The position numbers and the translations under genes are program-made. A DNA stretch of 64,000 nt from Demetria terragena DSM 11295 (GTDB taxonomy: Bacteria; Actinomycetota; Actinomycetes; Actinomycetales; Dermatophilaceae), in NCBI RefSeq assembly GCF_000376825.1, contig NZ_AQXW01000004.1, positions 992,001 to 1,056,000 on the forward strand. The letters are read 5' to 3'. How positions within the stretch are numbered: position 1 is the first letter of the stretch; each line of letters starts with the position of its first letter. A model generated the notes under the pieces. It worked only from the letters and a program-made list of their open reading frames with translations, made no database searches and was not told where the DNA came from. Below are positions 53,286-62,130 of the stretch, piece after piece.

Positions 53286-54589
53286 TGGCTCGACTCTTCG
53301 ACAGGGCGACCGACGGATACGACGGTCACGCCGGGCAACTGGCTCGCATCGAGGATGTTGCGCCCATCCATCACAAGACTGACGCCAGGCAACTGCTCAG
53401 CGGTCACATCCTTGTACTCGGCGTGGTCGGCCTGGACGATCGCGATGTCCGCCTGCTCACCGAGCGCGTATGGCTCCCAACCGAATTGGCGCAGTTCGTC
53501 ATTGGTGTACATGGGGTCGTGGACGACAACCTCGCCGCCGGCGGTGCGTACGGCCTCTACCGTGGGGAAGACACCCGAGAAGGCCGTTTCTTTGACACCG
53601 CCGCGGTAGGCCGCACCGAGTACCGCGACCTTCTTGCCGGCCAGTGAGCCGCCGCTGAGCGCGGTTGCCTGAGCGACGACGTAGTCCGGCATGGCGGCGT
53701 TAGCGGCTCGTGCAGCGCTGACCACGGTTGCCTCCGGGTCGTTCCACAGGTAGAGCCGCGGATAGACCGGGATGCAGTGACCGCCCACGGCGATGCCGGG
53801 CCGGTGGATGTGGCTGTAGGGCTGAGAGTTGCTCGCGTCGATGACCTGGTAGATGTCGATGCCGTTGTCCGCTGCAAAGCGGGCGAACTGGTTTGCCAGG
53901 CCGATGTTGACGTCACGGAAAGTGGTTTCGGCGAGCTTGGCCATCTCGGCGGCTTCGGCCGAGCCCAGATCCCACACGCCGTTGCCGCGCTCGAGGTCGG
54001 GTCGCTCGTCGAACTGCAAGACCTGCTCGTAGAAGTGCAGCGCCCGCTGCGCGCCTTCCTCGCTGAGGCCACCCACCAGTTTGGGGTACTTGCGCAGGTC
54101 GGCGAAGACTCGACCGGTCAGCACCCGCTCGGGCGAGAACACCAGGTGGAAATCGGTGCCCTCAGACAGGCCGCTTCCTTCTTCCAGGCGTGGCTTCCAG
54201 CGGGTACGCGTGGTGCCTACCGGAAGGGTGGTCTCGTAGATCACCGTGGTGCCAGCGGTGAGCCCCTCGGCAATCGCGGCCGTGGCGCTGTCCATCATCC
54301 CGAAGTCGGGACGTGCTTCTGCATCCACGAAGAGCGGAACCACCACGACTACGGCTTCGCTGTCGCGGACAGCCCCTGCCGTGTCCGTGGTCGCGGTCAG
54401 CTGGCCAGGAACGACCTCGGCGAGGTAGTCGTCAAGGTGATCTTCACCAGGAAAAGGTGCCTTGCCCGAGTTCACGATCTCGACAACGGCCGGATTGGTG
54501 TCTGCCCCAAACACCCGATGGCCGGATTTCGCGAACTGGACGGCCAGCGGCAAGCCAATCTTGCCGAGGCCAACAACGGTGATGTTCAT
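53282..54589 (-). CDS. WbpA/WecC-type UDP-N-acetylhexosamine 6-dehydrogenase
   Basis: A 435-residue UDP-sugar dehydrogenase with GLGKIGLPLAVQFAKSG, the substrate-loop ETTLPVGTTR, FSPERVLTGR and the catalytic Cys272 in AVGGHCIPVYP. The GGHCIPVYP form marks the N-acetylhexosamine branch rather than UDP-glucose. With WbpB/E/D-like neighbours the likely reaction is UDP-GlcNAc to UDP-GlcNAcA. AGAGG lies 5 nt before ATG 54589. It starts an overlapping eight-gene chain reaching the PNPT gene at 44599, 52 bp after the kinase gene. Confidence 0.9.
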   Translation of the reverse strand: MNITVVGLGKIGLPLAVQFAKSGHRVFGADTNPAVVEIVNSGKAPFPGEDHLDDYLAEVVPGQLTATTDTAGAVRDSEAVVVVVPLFVDAEARPDFGMMDSATAAIAEGLTAGTTVIYETTLPVGTTRTRWKPRLEEGSGLSEGTDFHLVFSPERVLTGRVFADLRKYPKLVGGLSEEGAQRALHFYEQVLQFDERPDLERGNGVWDLGSAEAAEMAKLAETTFRDVNIGLANQFARFAADNGIDIYQVIDASNSQPYSHIHRPGIAVGGHCIPVYPRLYLWNDPEATVVSAARAANAAMPDYVVAQATALSGGSLAGKKVAVLGAAYRGGVKETAFSGVFPTVEAVRTAGGEVVVHDPMYTNDELRQFGWEPYALGEQADIAIVQADHAEYKDVTAEQLPGVSLVMDGRNILDASQLPGVTVVSVGRPVEESSQ

Positions 54590-54641
54590 TTATCCTCTAC
54601 AGCTTTGAAGGGACGGTCTCGATGTCATGTCGCGCCCGGGA

Positions 54642-56390
54642 CTACTTGCCGTGACGATGGCGATACGCACGACGACTCATCACCGAGATCGGAGCGGTGT
54701 CGTCACTCGACTCTGGCTCAGTCGCCGCGGCGCGGGGCTGGGAAGCACCCGCCGGACTCGCCGCCTTCGGTGCGGGCGGCGGTGATTGCTTGGCGGGCGT
54801 CGTCGGCGGTACGGCCTTGGACGCCGGGTTGACGGTCACCGCACGGTCGGGGATCGGCGCGGCGGCAGGCTCGGGGTCGGCTTTGACAACCTGCTTGTCG
54901 GCCTTCGCCGCAGACTTCTTGTCGGCCTTCGTCGCAGACTTCTTGCCTGCCTTCTTGGCACCCGGACCCGCGGTCGGGGTCGCTTCGTTATCGCCGCCCG
55001 ACTTCTTGCTGGAGTAGCTCGCTCCGCCGTACGTCCCGTAGGCGCCGTAGCCGTACTGGCTCTCGCCGTAGACGATTCTGTTGAGGCGCTTGGTGTTGAC
55101 ACGGTTGAGGACAGCACCGAGCACCTTGCCGCCGACGTTGCGGATGTTCTGGACCGCGCGGGCGACCTGTTCCTCGCGGGTCTCGCCAGCGCGCACCACG
55201 ATGAGTGCCCCATCGGCGCTCGCCGTCAGCAGCGCGGCGTCAGTCACCGGAAGCAGCGGCGGCGCGTCCAAGATGACCAGGTACGTCTCGGTGAGCTGAT
55301 CGAGCAGGCTCTCCATGCGGTGGGAGCCCAACAACTCACTGGGGTTCGGCGGAATCTGACCGGCAGTCAGGATCGACAGGTTGCGGTGTTCAGCGAGCTG
55401 CACCGCGTCGGCCAGTGTGGCCGTCCCGGCCAGAACCTGCGTCAGTCCGACAGACGCGTCCAGGTCGAAGATGCCTGCCACGGACGGACGCCGCAGGTCG
55501 GCATCGACGAGCATGACGTTCTCGCCACTCTCGGCGAGAACACGCGCCAGGTTGACGGACGTCGTCGACTTTCCTTCACCCATGCGCGCGCTACTCACCA
55601 CAATGCTGCGCGGCCGGTGGTCGACGTCCACAAAGCGCAGATTGGTGCGCAACTGACGGAGCGCCTCTCGGCTTTGGAAACTGTCTTCACCGGCGGCCTG
55701 GCGCGCTCCACCTGCAAGCGCCTTGGTCTCGGGAACGACCGCCAGCACGCTGGCGCCGATCTGAGCCTCGACGTCTTCCGGCGCGCGCAAACGAGTGTCC
55801 TGTCGGCGACGGACGATGGCGACACCGAGGCCGAGCAGGACACCAAGCAAGGCGCCAAAGGGCAAGATTCGCTCGGGCCGCGGCGAACTGGGCCGGGTCG
55901 GGAGGTCGGCGTCGGACACCAACTTGATCGTCACGGTGGAAGACTTGCCCTCAAGCGACTTGGCCTCAGCGGCAGTTGACCGCACAACAGAGTTGGCAAT
56001 TTCTTGAGCCCGCTCCGGTTCGTCGGACGTGGCCGTCACCTTGATGTTCGGCGTGTCCGGCGTCAGCTCGGCCGTCAGGGTCGCGGCCAATTCGTTCGGG
56101 GAGTCCTGGAGTTTGAGGTCCTTGACGACGCGCTCAGCCACCCCGGTGCTGTTGACGAGGTCGACATACCCCTTGGCTTTGACCTGGGCCAGCAAACTGT
56201 TGGAGTACGCCGCGCCAGATCCGCCCTGCTGGTCGGAATCGCCGACGACCACTACCGCGGTAGCGTTCGCGGTATAAACAGGTGTGCGGGTCCAGACATA
56301 CACAGCAGAAAGAGCCGTACACACGACAACGCTGATGAGGATGAGCGTCCAATAGCGACGGACGATCTTCCAGAGGTCTTCAAGCGTCAA
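54642..56390 (-). CDS. wzc: polysaccharide co-polymerase fused to BY-kinase (Wzz-Wzc type)
   Basis: A 582-residue membrane protein controlling chain length and export. Two helices (about 14-33 and 176-193) flank a Wzz extracytoplasmic domain; the cytoplasmic kinase has Walker A SARMGEGKST (about 267-276), Walker A' LVDADLRRPS and Walker B LVILDAPPLLP. A tyrosine cluster (YGESQYGYGAYGTYGG) is followed by a long Lys/Ala/Pro-rich tail, an unusual extension after the cluster. The TTG start has GGAG 8-9 nt upstream. It is divergent from the PqqD-like/phosphatase pair. Confidence 0.92.
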   Translation of the reverse strand: MTLEDLWKIVRRYWTLILISVVVCTALSAVYVWTRTPVYTANATAVVVVGDSDQQGGSGAAYSNSLLAQVKAKGYVDLVNSTGVAERVVKDLKLQDSPNELAATLTAELTPDTPNIKVTATSDEPERAQEIANSVVRSTAAEAKSLEGKSSTVTIKLVSDADLPTRPSSPRPERILPFGALLGVLLGLGVAIVRRRQDTRLRAPEDVEAQIGASVLAVVPETKALAGGARQAAGEDSFQSREALRQLRTNLRFVDVDHRPRSIVVSSARMGEGKSTTSVNLARVLAESGENVMLVDADLRRPSVAGIFDLDASVGLTQVLAGTATLADAVQLAEHRNLSILTAGQIPPNPSELLGSHRMESLLDQLTETYLVILDAPPLLPVTDAALLTASADGALIVVRAGETREEQVARAVQNIRNVGGKVLGAVLNRVNTKRLNRIVYGESQYGYGAYGTYGGASYSSKKSGGDNEATPTAGPGAKKAGKKSATKADKKSAAKADKQVVKADPEPAAAPIPDRAVTVNPASKAVPPTTPAKQSPPPAPKAASPAGASQPRAAATEPESSDDTAPISVMSRRAYRHRHGK

Positions 56391-56554
56391 CGAGTTGTCT
56401 CCGTCATGGTCGAGTTCGGGAACTCCCCGAACCGAGTGCGTTGCTGTCCTACCCCCAGTGGCCAGATGTGGCTCCGCGACAGCATGTGGCCGTCCGTATG
56501 CTACCGGCCAGGAAGCACATCACCCAACCATGACGGCCAAAGGGGAACTTGATC

Positions 56555-56848
56555 ATGATCACAGTTAGCCCAGCGCCGGACATTAGTTGGGTGGTCTCCG
56601 ACACCACCGGACAGGTCTCCGTCTGTCCGCTGCCCACTGGCCCTATCCAAGTCTTGAGTGGCGCGGCTGCGCACCTGTGGGAGCTCAGCGTTGAGGGCAT
56701 AGAGCGGGCGGACCTCATCGAGCGCACCCTCGCCCAGTTCGACGATGCGCCGCCCGAGGCTCGAGACTCCCTCGAGGACATGGTCGACCAGTTGCTCCAT
56801 CAAGGACTGCTGACCACCTCTGACCACGAGAACGGAGCGATCCCCTGA
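56555..56848 (+). CDS. PqqD-like small protein
   Basis: A 97-residue protein with the PqqD-type winged-helix pattern: a short strand region (SWVVSDTTGQVSVCPL), then a helix-rich part (GAAAHLWELSVEGI, DMVDQLLHQGLL). PqqD proteins bind peptides or partner enzymes; members in polysaccharide loci form the PqqD part of the so-called HPr-rel-A system, where their role is unknown. ATG 56555 has AAGGGGA 9 nt upstream. The stop overlaps the phosphatase start (TGATG). Confidence 0.7.
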   Translation: MITVSPAPDISWVVSDTTGQVSVCPLPTGPIQVLSGAAAHLWELSVEGIERADLIERTLAQFDDAPPEARDSLEDMVDQLLHQGLLTTSDHENGAIP

Positions 56849-57366
56849 TGCGCGTGCTGTTTGTGTGTACCGGAAACATTTGCCGTTCCGCCTTTGCCGA
56901 GCGCTACGCCCAGTCGAGTGCGCCCGACCCGCAGTGGCAATTCACCAGCGCGGGCACGTACGCCATGGTCGGCGATCCGATGGACCCGCCGATGGCGGCG
57001 GTGGCCCAGGCGCATGGTGCTGACCCCATCGGATTTGTCTCCCAGCAACTCGACCGCGACCTCATCGATCAGGCCGATCTGATCCTGCCGATGGAGAGCC
57101 ACCACCGCAGTTACATCCTGGACGACTTCCCCACCCTGGTGAAGCGCACCTTCACTCTTGGCCAACTTGACCGGTTGATTTCCAGCGTGCCGGACGAACT
57201 CACCGGCGCCGCGCTCGTGGCTGAGGTGGGAGCCCGCCGTGACCGGGCTCGGTCTCGGGACAATGTCGCGGACCCCTATCGGCGCGGCGATGAAGCCATG
57301 AACGCCGCCGCATCGCAGATCGCGGGCGCGCTGGACCGCATACTTCCTCGCCTCACTGAGGGGTAA
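56848..57366 (+). CDS. low-molecular-weight protein tyrosine phosphatase
   Basis: A 172-residue LMW-PTP with the catalytic P-loop C7-TGNIC-R13-S and the general-acid Asp142 in ADPYRRGDE. Wzb-type phosphatases remove phosphate from the tyrosine cluster of the cognate BY-kinase, so this is the likely partner of the divergent wzc gene. It is co-translated with the PqqD-like gene and converges on ugd. Confidence 0.93.
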   Translation: MRVLFVCTGNICRSAFAERYAQSSAPDPQWQFTSAGTYAMVGDPMDPPMAAVAQAHGADPIGFVSQQLDRDLIDQADLILPMESHHRSYILDDFPTLVKRTFTLGQLDRLISSVPDELTGAALVAEVGARRDRARSRDNVADPYRRGDEAMNAAASQIAGALDRILPRLTEG

Positions 57367-57382
57367 GGGACGTCCACGGCCT

Positions 57383-58546
57383 TCAGTCGCGGCCGAACAG
57401 ATCTCGCGTGTAGACCTTGTCCGAGACTGGCTCGAGTTGGTCGGCCCACCGATTCGCGACAATCAACTCGGCGCGCTCGGCGAAATCGTCGAAGTCAGCC
57501 ACGACCTCAGAATGGAAGAACTCTGGTTCATCCAACGCCGGCTCAAAGACCAGGACCTCCAAGCCCTTGGCCTTCAACCGCTTCATGATTCCCTGGATGC
57601 TGGAGTCGCGGAAGTTGTCCGAACCTTCCTTCATCACCAACCGATAGAGCCCGACGACCTTGGCGTCACGCTTCAGGATGTCCTGGGCGATGACGTCCTT
57701 ACGGGTGGTGTTGGAGTCCACAATCGCGCGAATGAGGGTCTGCGGGACGTCCTCATAGTTCGCCAGGAGTTGGCGGGTGTCCTTGGGCAGGCAGTAGCCG
57801 CCGTACCCGAACGAGGGGTTGTTGTAATGCGCACCGATGCGCGCGTCGTAGCCCACTCCCTCGACGACCGCGCGGGCGTCGAGATCGTGCGCCATCGCGT
57901 AGGAGTCCAGCTCATTGAAGTAGGCGACGCGCATCGCGAGGTAGGTGTTGGCGAACAACTTGATGGCCTCGGCCTCGCGGGCTCCGGTGAGGAGCACCGG
58001 CGGCTCCTCGAGAGCACCTTCGCGGAGCAGGTCGGCGAAGACCTTCGCCTCGCCGTCGTCGCCGCCGACGACGATGCGACTCGGGTGCAGGTTGTCGTAG
58101 AGCGCCCTGCCCTCACGCAAGAACTCTGGGGAAAACAGAATCTTCAGGCCGGGATATTCAGCGCGCATCCGCTCGGTGAAACCCACCGGAATCGTCGACT
58201 TCACCACGACGGTCACGCCGGGCGCCAACCGGGAAACATCGTCGATGACCCGCTCGACACTCGTGGTGTCGAAGAAGTTGAGGTCAGGGTCATAGTTCGT
58301 CGGCGTCGAGACCACGACCAACTCCACCCCGTCGTAGGCGATCTCCGGGTCGGTCGTGGCCAGCAGGTTCAGCTCGCGGTGAGCCAGGTAGTCCTCGAGT
58401 TCGGCGTCGACGATCGGCGCCTTGCGGGCGTTGACCAGGTCGACCGTTTTCGCGATGACATCGAGACCGCGTACGTCATGCCGCTGAGCCAACAGCACCG
58501 CGTTGGCTATGCCGACATATCCCAACCCCACGACCGCAATCTTCAT
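57383..58546 (-). CDS. ugd: UDP-glucose 6-dehydrogenase
   Basis: A 387-residue UDP-sugar dehydrogenase of the E. coli Ugd type: GLGYVGIANAVLLAQ, STIPVGFTERM, FSPEFLREGRALYDN and the catalytic Cys252 in GYGGYCLPKDTRQ. It makes UDP-glucuronate, a plausible precursor for glucuronyl residues acted on by the C5-epimerase domain encoded at 42666-44582. It ends convergently 16 bp from the phosphatase gene. Confidence 0.92.
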   Translation of the reverse strand: MKIAVVGLGYVGIANAVLLAQRHDVRGLDVIAKTVDLVNARKAPIVDAELEDYLAHRELNLLATTDPEIAYDGVELVVVSTPTNYDPDLNFFDTTSVERVIDDVSRLAPGVTVVVKSTIPVGFTERMRAEYPGLKILFSPEFLREGRALYDNLHPSRIVVGGDDGEAKVFADLLREGALEEPPVLLTGAREAEAIKLFANTYLAMRVAYFNELDSYAMAHDLDARAVVEGVGYDARIGAHYNNPSFGYGGYCLPKDTRQLLANYEDVPQTLIRAIVDSNTTRKDVIAQDILKRDAKVVGLYRLVMKEGSDNFRDSSIQGIMKRLKAKGLEVLVFEPALDEPEFFHSEVVADFDDFAERAELIVANRWADQLEPVSDKVYTRDLFGRD

Positions 58547-58697
58547 GGCCGCGAGTCTAGGTCACCGATCCGATCCAGCTTGAGCGTCGGCAGGATCACG
58601 GACCGGCCACGGCTTGCCCGAGTCGCCCACCTCATGTCCGCTCATAGGACACACTGGGCCAGTTCATCCCCATCTTGACGTGAGAGGCCCGTTCACC

Positions 58698-59618
58698 ATG
58701 AACCTCGCAACTCGTCGGTCCCGTACCGCATTTGTCGCCGCCTGCGCGGCTCTTAGCCTGTCGCTTGCTGCGTGCGGGTCCGACTCCCTTGAGGAGGGCG
58801 GCGAGACCAAGTCGTCCGCTCCCGCCGTGAAGGCCACCAAGGATTCGGCGCTTGCCGACCTGGTGCCGGCCGACCTCAAGGACAAGGGGACACTCTCCAT
58901 CGGCACCGACGCGACCTACCCGCCTAATGAGAGCTTTGCCTCCGACGGCAAGACGATCCAGGGGATGGATATCGACCTCCTCCGGGCCGTCCTAGGCAAG
59001 TTGGGCCTGAAAGGCACGTTCCAGAATGCCGGTTTCGACTCGCTCATCCTCGGCGTGAAATCCGGCAAGTACGACGCCAGCATCTCTTCCTTCACGATCA
59101 ACGAAGAGCGCAAGAAGCAGGTGTCAATGGTGAGTTACTACACCGCGGGCACCCAGTGGGTCGTCGCGAAGGGCAACGCCAAGAAGGTCGACATCGACGA
59201 CCCGTGCGGGCTGACCGTCGCAGTGCAAAAAGGCACGGTGCAGGTCTCCGACTTGGACAAGCGCAGCAAGAAGTGCGTGAGCGATGGCAAGAAGCCGATC
59301 AAGTCGCTCATCGACGACGGACAGGACAAAGCCACGCTGAACGCGGTCTCGGGGCGAGCCGACGCGATGGTCGCCGACCTTCCCGTGGCGGTCGACGCCG
59401 TGAACAAAAACGACGGCAAGATCGAACTCCTCGGCAAGCCGTACGACACCGCGCCCTACGGCATCGTCATCCCCAAGGGCGACAAGAAGTTTGGTGACGT
59501 GCTCGTCAAGGGCCTCGAGGCCATCAAGAAGGACGGGACTTACGACAAGGTCCTGAAGAAGTGGGGTACCGAGGGTGGGGCGTACGACACCTTCGAGATG
59601 GACCCTGCGACCTCGTGA
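58698..59618 (+). CDS. amino-acid ABC transporter substrate-binding lipoprotein
   Basis: A 306-residue extracytoplasmic solute-binding protein (family 3). The signal peptide ends in the lipobox LAAC (LSLSLAACGSDS). The mature part has LSIGTDATYPPNES, MDIDLLRAVLGKLG and the second-lobe phrase VQKGTVQVSDL. It feeds a polar amino acid or similar ligand to the following permease and ATPase. AGAGG lies about 10 nt before ATG 58698. TGTCC/GGACA (58635-58651) in the upstream gap is a possible operator. The stop overlaps the permease GTG. Confidence 0.93.
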   Translation: MNLATRRSRTAFVAACAALSLSLAACGSDSLEEGGETKSSAPAVKATKDSALADLVPADLKDKGTLSIGTDATYPPNESFASDGKTIQGMDIDLLRAVLGKLGLKGTFQNAGFDSLILGVKSGKYDASISSFTINEERKKQVSMVSYYTAGTQWVVAKGNAKKVDIDDPCGLTVAVQKGTVQVSDLDKRSKKCVSDGKKPIKSLIDDGQDKATLNAVSGRADAMVADLPVAVDAVNKNDGKIELLGKPYDTAPYGIVIPKGDKKFGDVLVKGLEAIKKDGTYDKVLKKWGTEGGAYDTFEMDPATS

Positions 59619-60646
59619 GTGGGGTCTCGACAAGCTCGACCGGCGACGGCAGTTCGACCGGCGACGGCAGCTCGACCGACGACGGCAGCTCGGCCGGCGG
59701 GAGTGGCTCGACCGGCGCGAGCGCGCGGCCAGGCCGGATTGAGGCCCGCCCGGTCCGCCATCCATGGCGTTGGGTGGCCGTCGCGGCCATCGTGCTGCTG
59801 CTGGCGATGGCCGCGAACTCGCTCATCACCAACGACAAATGGGACCTGTCCTATGTCCCCAAGGTGATGAACTTCTCCCCCGTCCTAGAGGGCATGGTCA
59901 AGGGCACCCTGGTCGTGACCGTCGGCGCGATGATCATCGGCGTCGTGGGTGGGGTCGTCCTAGCCATCATGAGGCTGTCGGACAACCCGGTACTCAAGGG
60001 TGTGGCGTTCGTCTATACGTGGTTCTTCCGGGCGGTGCCCCGCCTGGTGCTCCTGGTCATGCTGGGAACTGGCGCGGCCTACCTGTATCCGCAACTCGAC
60101 CTGGGGCTTCCGTTCGGCAAGGAACTCGCGTCATTCATCGGACTCTCCAGCGATCTCACCATCGCCAGCCTCGACATCAATGCCCTCTCCCAAGGTGTCT
60201 GGGTCGGCATCATTGGGCTCGGTCTGTCTGAGGCTGCGTACTTCGCCGAAATCGCGCGCGCCGGAATCCTCTCGGTCGACGACGGCCAATCCGAGGCGGC
60301 CAAGGCCATCGGCATGAGCAACGGCAAGACCATGCGGCGCATCGTGCTCCCGCAGGCCATGCGCGTCATCGTTCCGCCGACGGGCAACGAGACCATCGCG
60401 ATGGTCAAGGACACCTCCCTGCTGTTTGCGGTGCCGATCTCGATGGAGTTGTGGTTCCAGATCGATCAGGTCGCCAACCAAACCGCGCGCATCATGGGCG
60501 CCTACCTGGCGGGCTTCCTCTGGTACCTCGTCATCACCACCGTCCTCATGGTGGGGCAGTACTTCCTCGAGCGGCACTTTGGCCGCGGTCATGGCACGCA
60601 GGCCGCGAGTCGCACCAAGCTGTCGATGATTGGAAAGGGCGCCTGA
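59615..60646 (+). CDS. polar amino-acid ABC permease with repeat-derived N-terminus
   Basis: A HisM/GlnP-type permease: membrane core from about residue 55, with EAA-loop [20 protein letters not shown] and [14 protein letters not shown]. The start GTG 59615 overlaps the binding-protein stop (GTGA). The first 40 residues are low-complexity Ser/Thr/Gly/Asp ([16 protein letters not shown]) encoded by a dispersed repeat followed by 18-bp tandem units, not a family feature. About 343 aa. It overlaps the ATPase gene by one base. Confidence 0.92.
   Translation: MSGVSTSSTGDGSSTGDGSSTDDGSSAGGSGSTGASARPGRIEARPVRHPWRWVAVAAIVLLLAMAANSLITNDKWDLSYVPKVMNFSPVLEGMVKGTLVVTVGAMIIGVVGGVVLAIMRLSDNPVLKGVAFVYTWFFRAVPRLVLLVMLGTGAAYLYPQLDLGLPFGKELASFIGLSSDLTIASLDINALSQGVWVGIIGLGLSEAAYFAEIARAGILSVDDGQSEAAKAIGMSNGKTMRRIVLPQAMRVIVPPTGNETIAMVKDTSLLFAVPISMELWFQIDQVANQTARIMGAYLAGFLWYLVITTVLMVGQYFLERHFGRGHGTQAASRTKLSMIGKGA
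59623..59725 (+). repeat. dispersed repeat plus 18-bp tandem units at the permease start
   Basis: GGTCTCGACAAGCTCGACC (59623-59641) differs at 2 of 19 positions from the sequence at 60651-60669. From 59636, five 18-bp units of the form TCGACCGGCGACGGCAGT follow with decreasing similarity, in frame, encoding STGDGS-type peptides. The tandem units appear to have grown from the end of the dispersed repeat. Confidence 0.8.
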
Positions 60647-61476
60647 TGGTGGTTTCGACAAGCTCAACCGACGTTTTGGTCGAGGCCATCAACGTGACCA
60701 AGGCCTTCCACAAGGTTGAGGTGCTCAAAGGCATCGACTTGTCCGTACGCGAAGGTGAGGTGGTTTGCCTGCTCGGCCCGTCCGGGTCGGGCAAGACCAC
60801 CTTCCTGAGATGCATCAACCAACTCGAGGACATCGACGGTGGCCGCATCTTCGTCGGCGGCGACCTCATGGGCTACGCCGACCGCAATGGCCAGCTCTAT
60901 CGGCTGTCCGACAAGGCGATTGCCGACCAGCGCCGAGAGATCGGCATGGTGTTCCAGCGGTTCAACCTGTTCCCCCACAAGACCGCACTCGAGAACGTGA
61001 TCGAGGGACCCATCCAGGTCAGCGGTGTGAAGAAGAAGGAGGCGCAGGTCGCGGCACGCGCCCTGCTCGAGCGGGTCGGTCTCGGCGACAAGGGTGACCA
61101 CTACCCCTCGCAATTGTCGGGCGGGCAGCAGCAGCGGGTTGCGATCGCGCGGGCGCTGGCCATGCAGCCTCGACTCATGCTCTTCGATGAGCCAACCTCA
61201 GCACTCGACCCAGAGCTGGTCGGTGAGGTGCTGTCCGTCATGCGCGAACTGGCGTCCGAGGGGATGACGATGATCGTGGTGACCCACGAGATGTCGTTCG
61301 CGCGCGAAGCGGCCGATCGGGTGGTCTTCATGGATGGTGGCGTCGTGGTCGAAGAGGGCCCGTCCGGGACGGTGATCGACAATCCGCAGCACGAGCGGAC
61401 CAAGTCGTTCCTGTCACGCATGCATGCCGATCTGGAGTCACGGGCACAGGCCGCGGAGCAACTTCTCGACGAATGA
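60646..61476 (+). CDS. polar amino-acid ABC transporter ATPase
   Basis: A GlnQ/HisP-type ATPase (276 aa) with Walker [15 protein letters not shown]-loop [16 protein letters not shown], signature [15 protein letters not shown], Walker [15 protein letters not shown] and H-loop VVTHEMSFA. The first ten residues ([10 protein letters not shown]) come from a dispersed repeat fused to the gene start. ATG 60646 shares a base with the permease stop. Confidence 0.95.
   Translation: MVVSTSSTDVLVEAINVTKAFHKVEVLKGIDLSVREGEVVCLLGPSGSGKTTFLRCINQLEDIDGGRIFVGGDLMGYADRNGQLYRLSDKAIADQRREIGMVFQRFNLFPHKTALENVIEGPIQVSGVKKKEAQVAARALLERVGLGDKGDHYPSQLSGGQQQRVAIARALAMQPRLMLFDEPTSALDPELVGEVLSVMRELASEGMTMIVVTHEMSFAREAADRVVFMDGGVVVEEGPSGTVIDNPQHERTKSFLSRMHADLESRAQAAEQLLDE
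60651..60669 (+). repeat. dispersed repeat at the ATPase gene start
   Basis: GGTTTCGACAAGCTCAACC, nearly identical to 59623-59641 and read in the same frame, encoding VSTSST-like residues at the N-terminus. Confidence 0.75.
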
Positions 61477-61985
61477 GCCCACCGCGCACGACGTTTCGGC
61501 TGCGAGTCGCGACATCCGGGGCGACCGGGTTCGTCGACCTGGTCGTGTGCTGCCTGCTGATCGCGCGCACCGGAGTTGCCATTGCCCTTGGCGCGGGCAT
61601 CCTCGGTGCAGTGGGATTCGCCGCGACTTCGGCGTTTCTCCGTCGTCGTCGCGAGGACCAGCACGACGGTGAAGACTTGGCTGACCGAATGGAGCGGGTA
61701 TCCGAGGAGGTCGAGGACCATATCGACGAGTCGAGGCCGGATCCGTTACTGGTCCGGTGGGGGCTCAATGTCGTTCTCGCACTGGGATGGTTGGTGTTTT
61801 CCATCCTCACCGTGGCGGCGGGCAGCGTCCGCACGATTGTGGTCGTGGTGCTCTTTGGTTCGCTGACCCCGGCGGTACGCGTAGCGGACGTCGTCATTGC
61901 CCTCGGCGTGTGCATCGGGTTGGCATTCGCCCTGCACTATCTCGTCTTCGAGCCGATCGCCCGGCGCCACGGCGTCGAGTTGTGA
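61473..61985 (+). CDS. unknown four-helix membrane protein
   Basis: A 170-residue protein with two hydrophobic segments near the N-terminus (about 18-52), a charged acidic/basic middle ([20 protein letters not shown], about 55-88) and two or three more segments (95-160). I do not recognise a family. The ATG overlaps the ATPase stop by 4 bases (ATGA), so it is the last gene of the amino-acid transporter operon, but nothing links it to transport directly. A terminator follows at 62044. Confidence 0.75.
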   Translation: MSPPRTTFRLRVATSGATGFVDLVVCCLLIARTGVAIALGAGILGAVGFAATSAFLRRRREDQHDGEDLADRMERVSEEVEDHIDESRPDPLLVRWGLNVVLALGWLVFSILTVAAGSVRTIVVVVLFGSLTPAVRVADVVIALGVCIGLAFALHYLVFEPIARRHGVEL

Positions 61986-62043
61986 TCTCACGTCACGGTG
62001 GTACCCAAAACAGCGGCATGGCGTTCAGCGCGACAACTCGACG

Positions 62044-62083
62044 AAGCGGAGCGTCCTCGTTTGACCACGAGGACGCTCCGCTT
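62044..62083 (+). terminator. terminator after the amino-acid transporter operon
   Basis: A perfect 17-bp stem (AAGCGGAGCGTCCTCGT and complement) with a 6-nt loop (TTGACC), followed by TTCGC. Confidence 0.85.
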
Positions 62084-62130
62084 TCGCATACCTTGTCCCG
62101 AGTAAACCCACCTCCTCGATCGGAGCTTTC

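Noticed and set aside
54786-55979. 397-codon plus-strand frame opposite wzc.
   Set aside because: Antisense shadow of the kinase gene with no recognisable domain.
57437-58678. 413-codon plus-strand frame opposite ugd.
   Set aside because: Antisense shadow; the UDP-glucose dehydrogenase motifs are on the minus strand.
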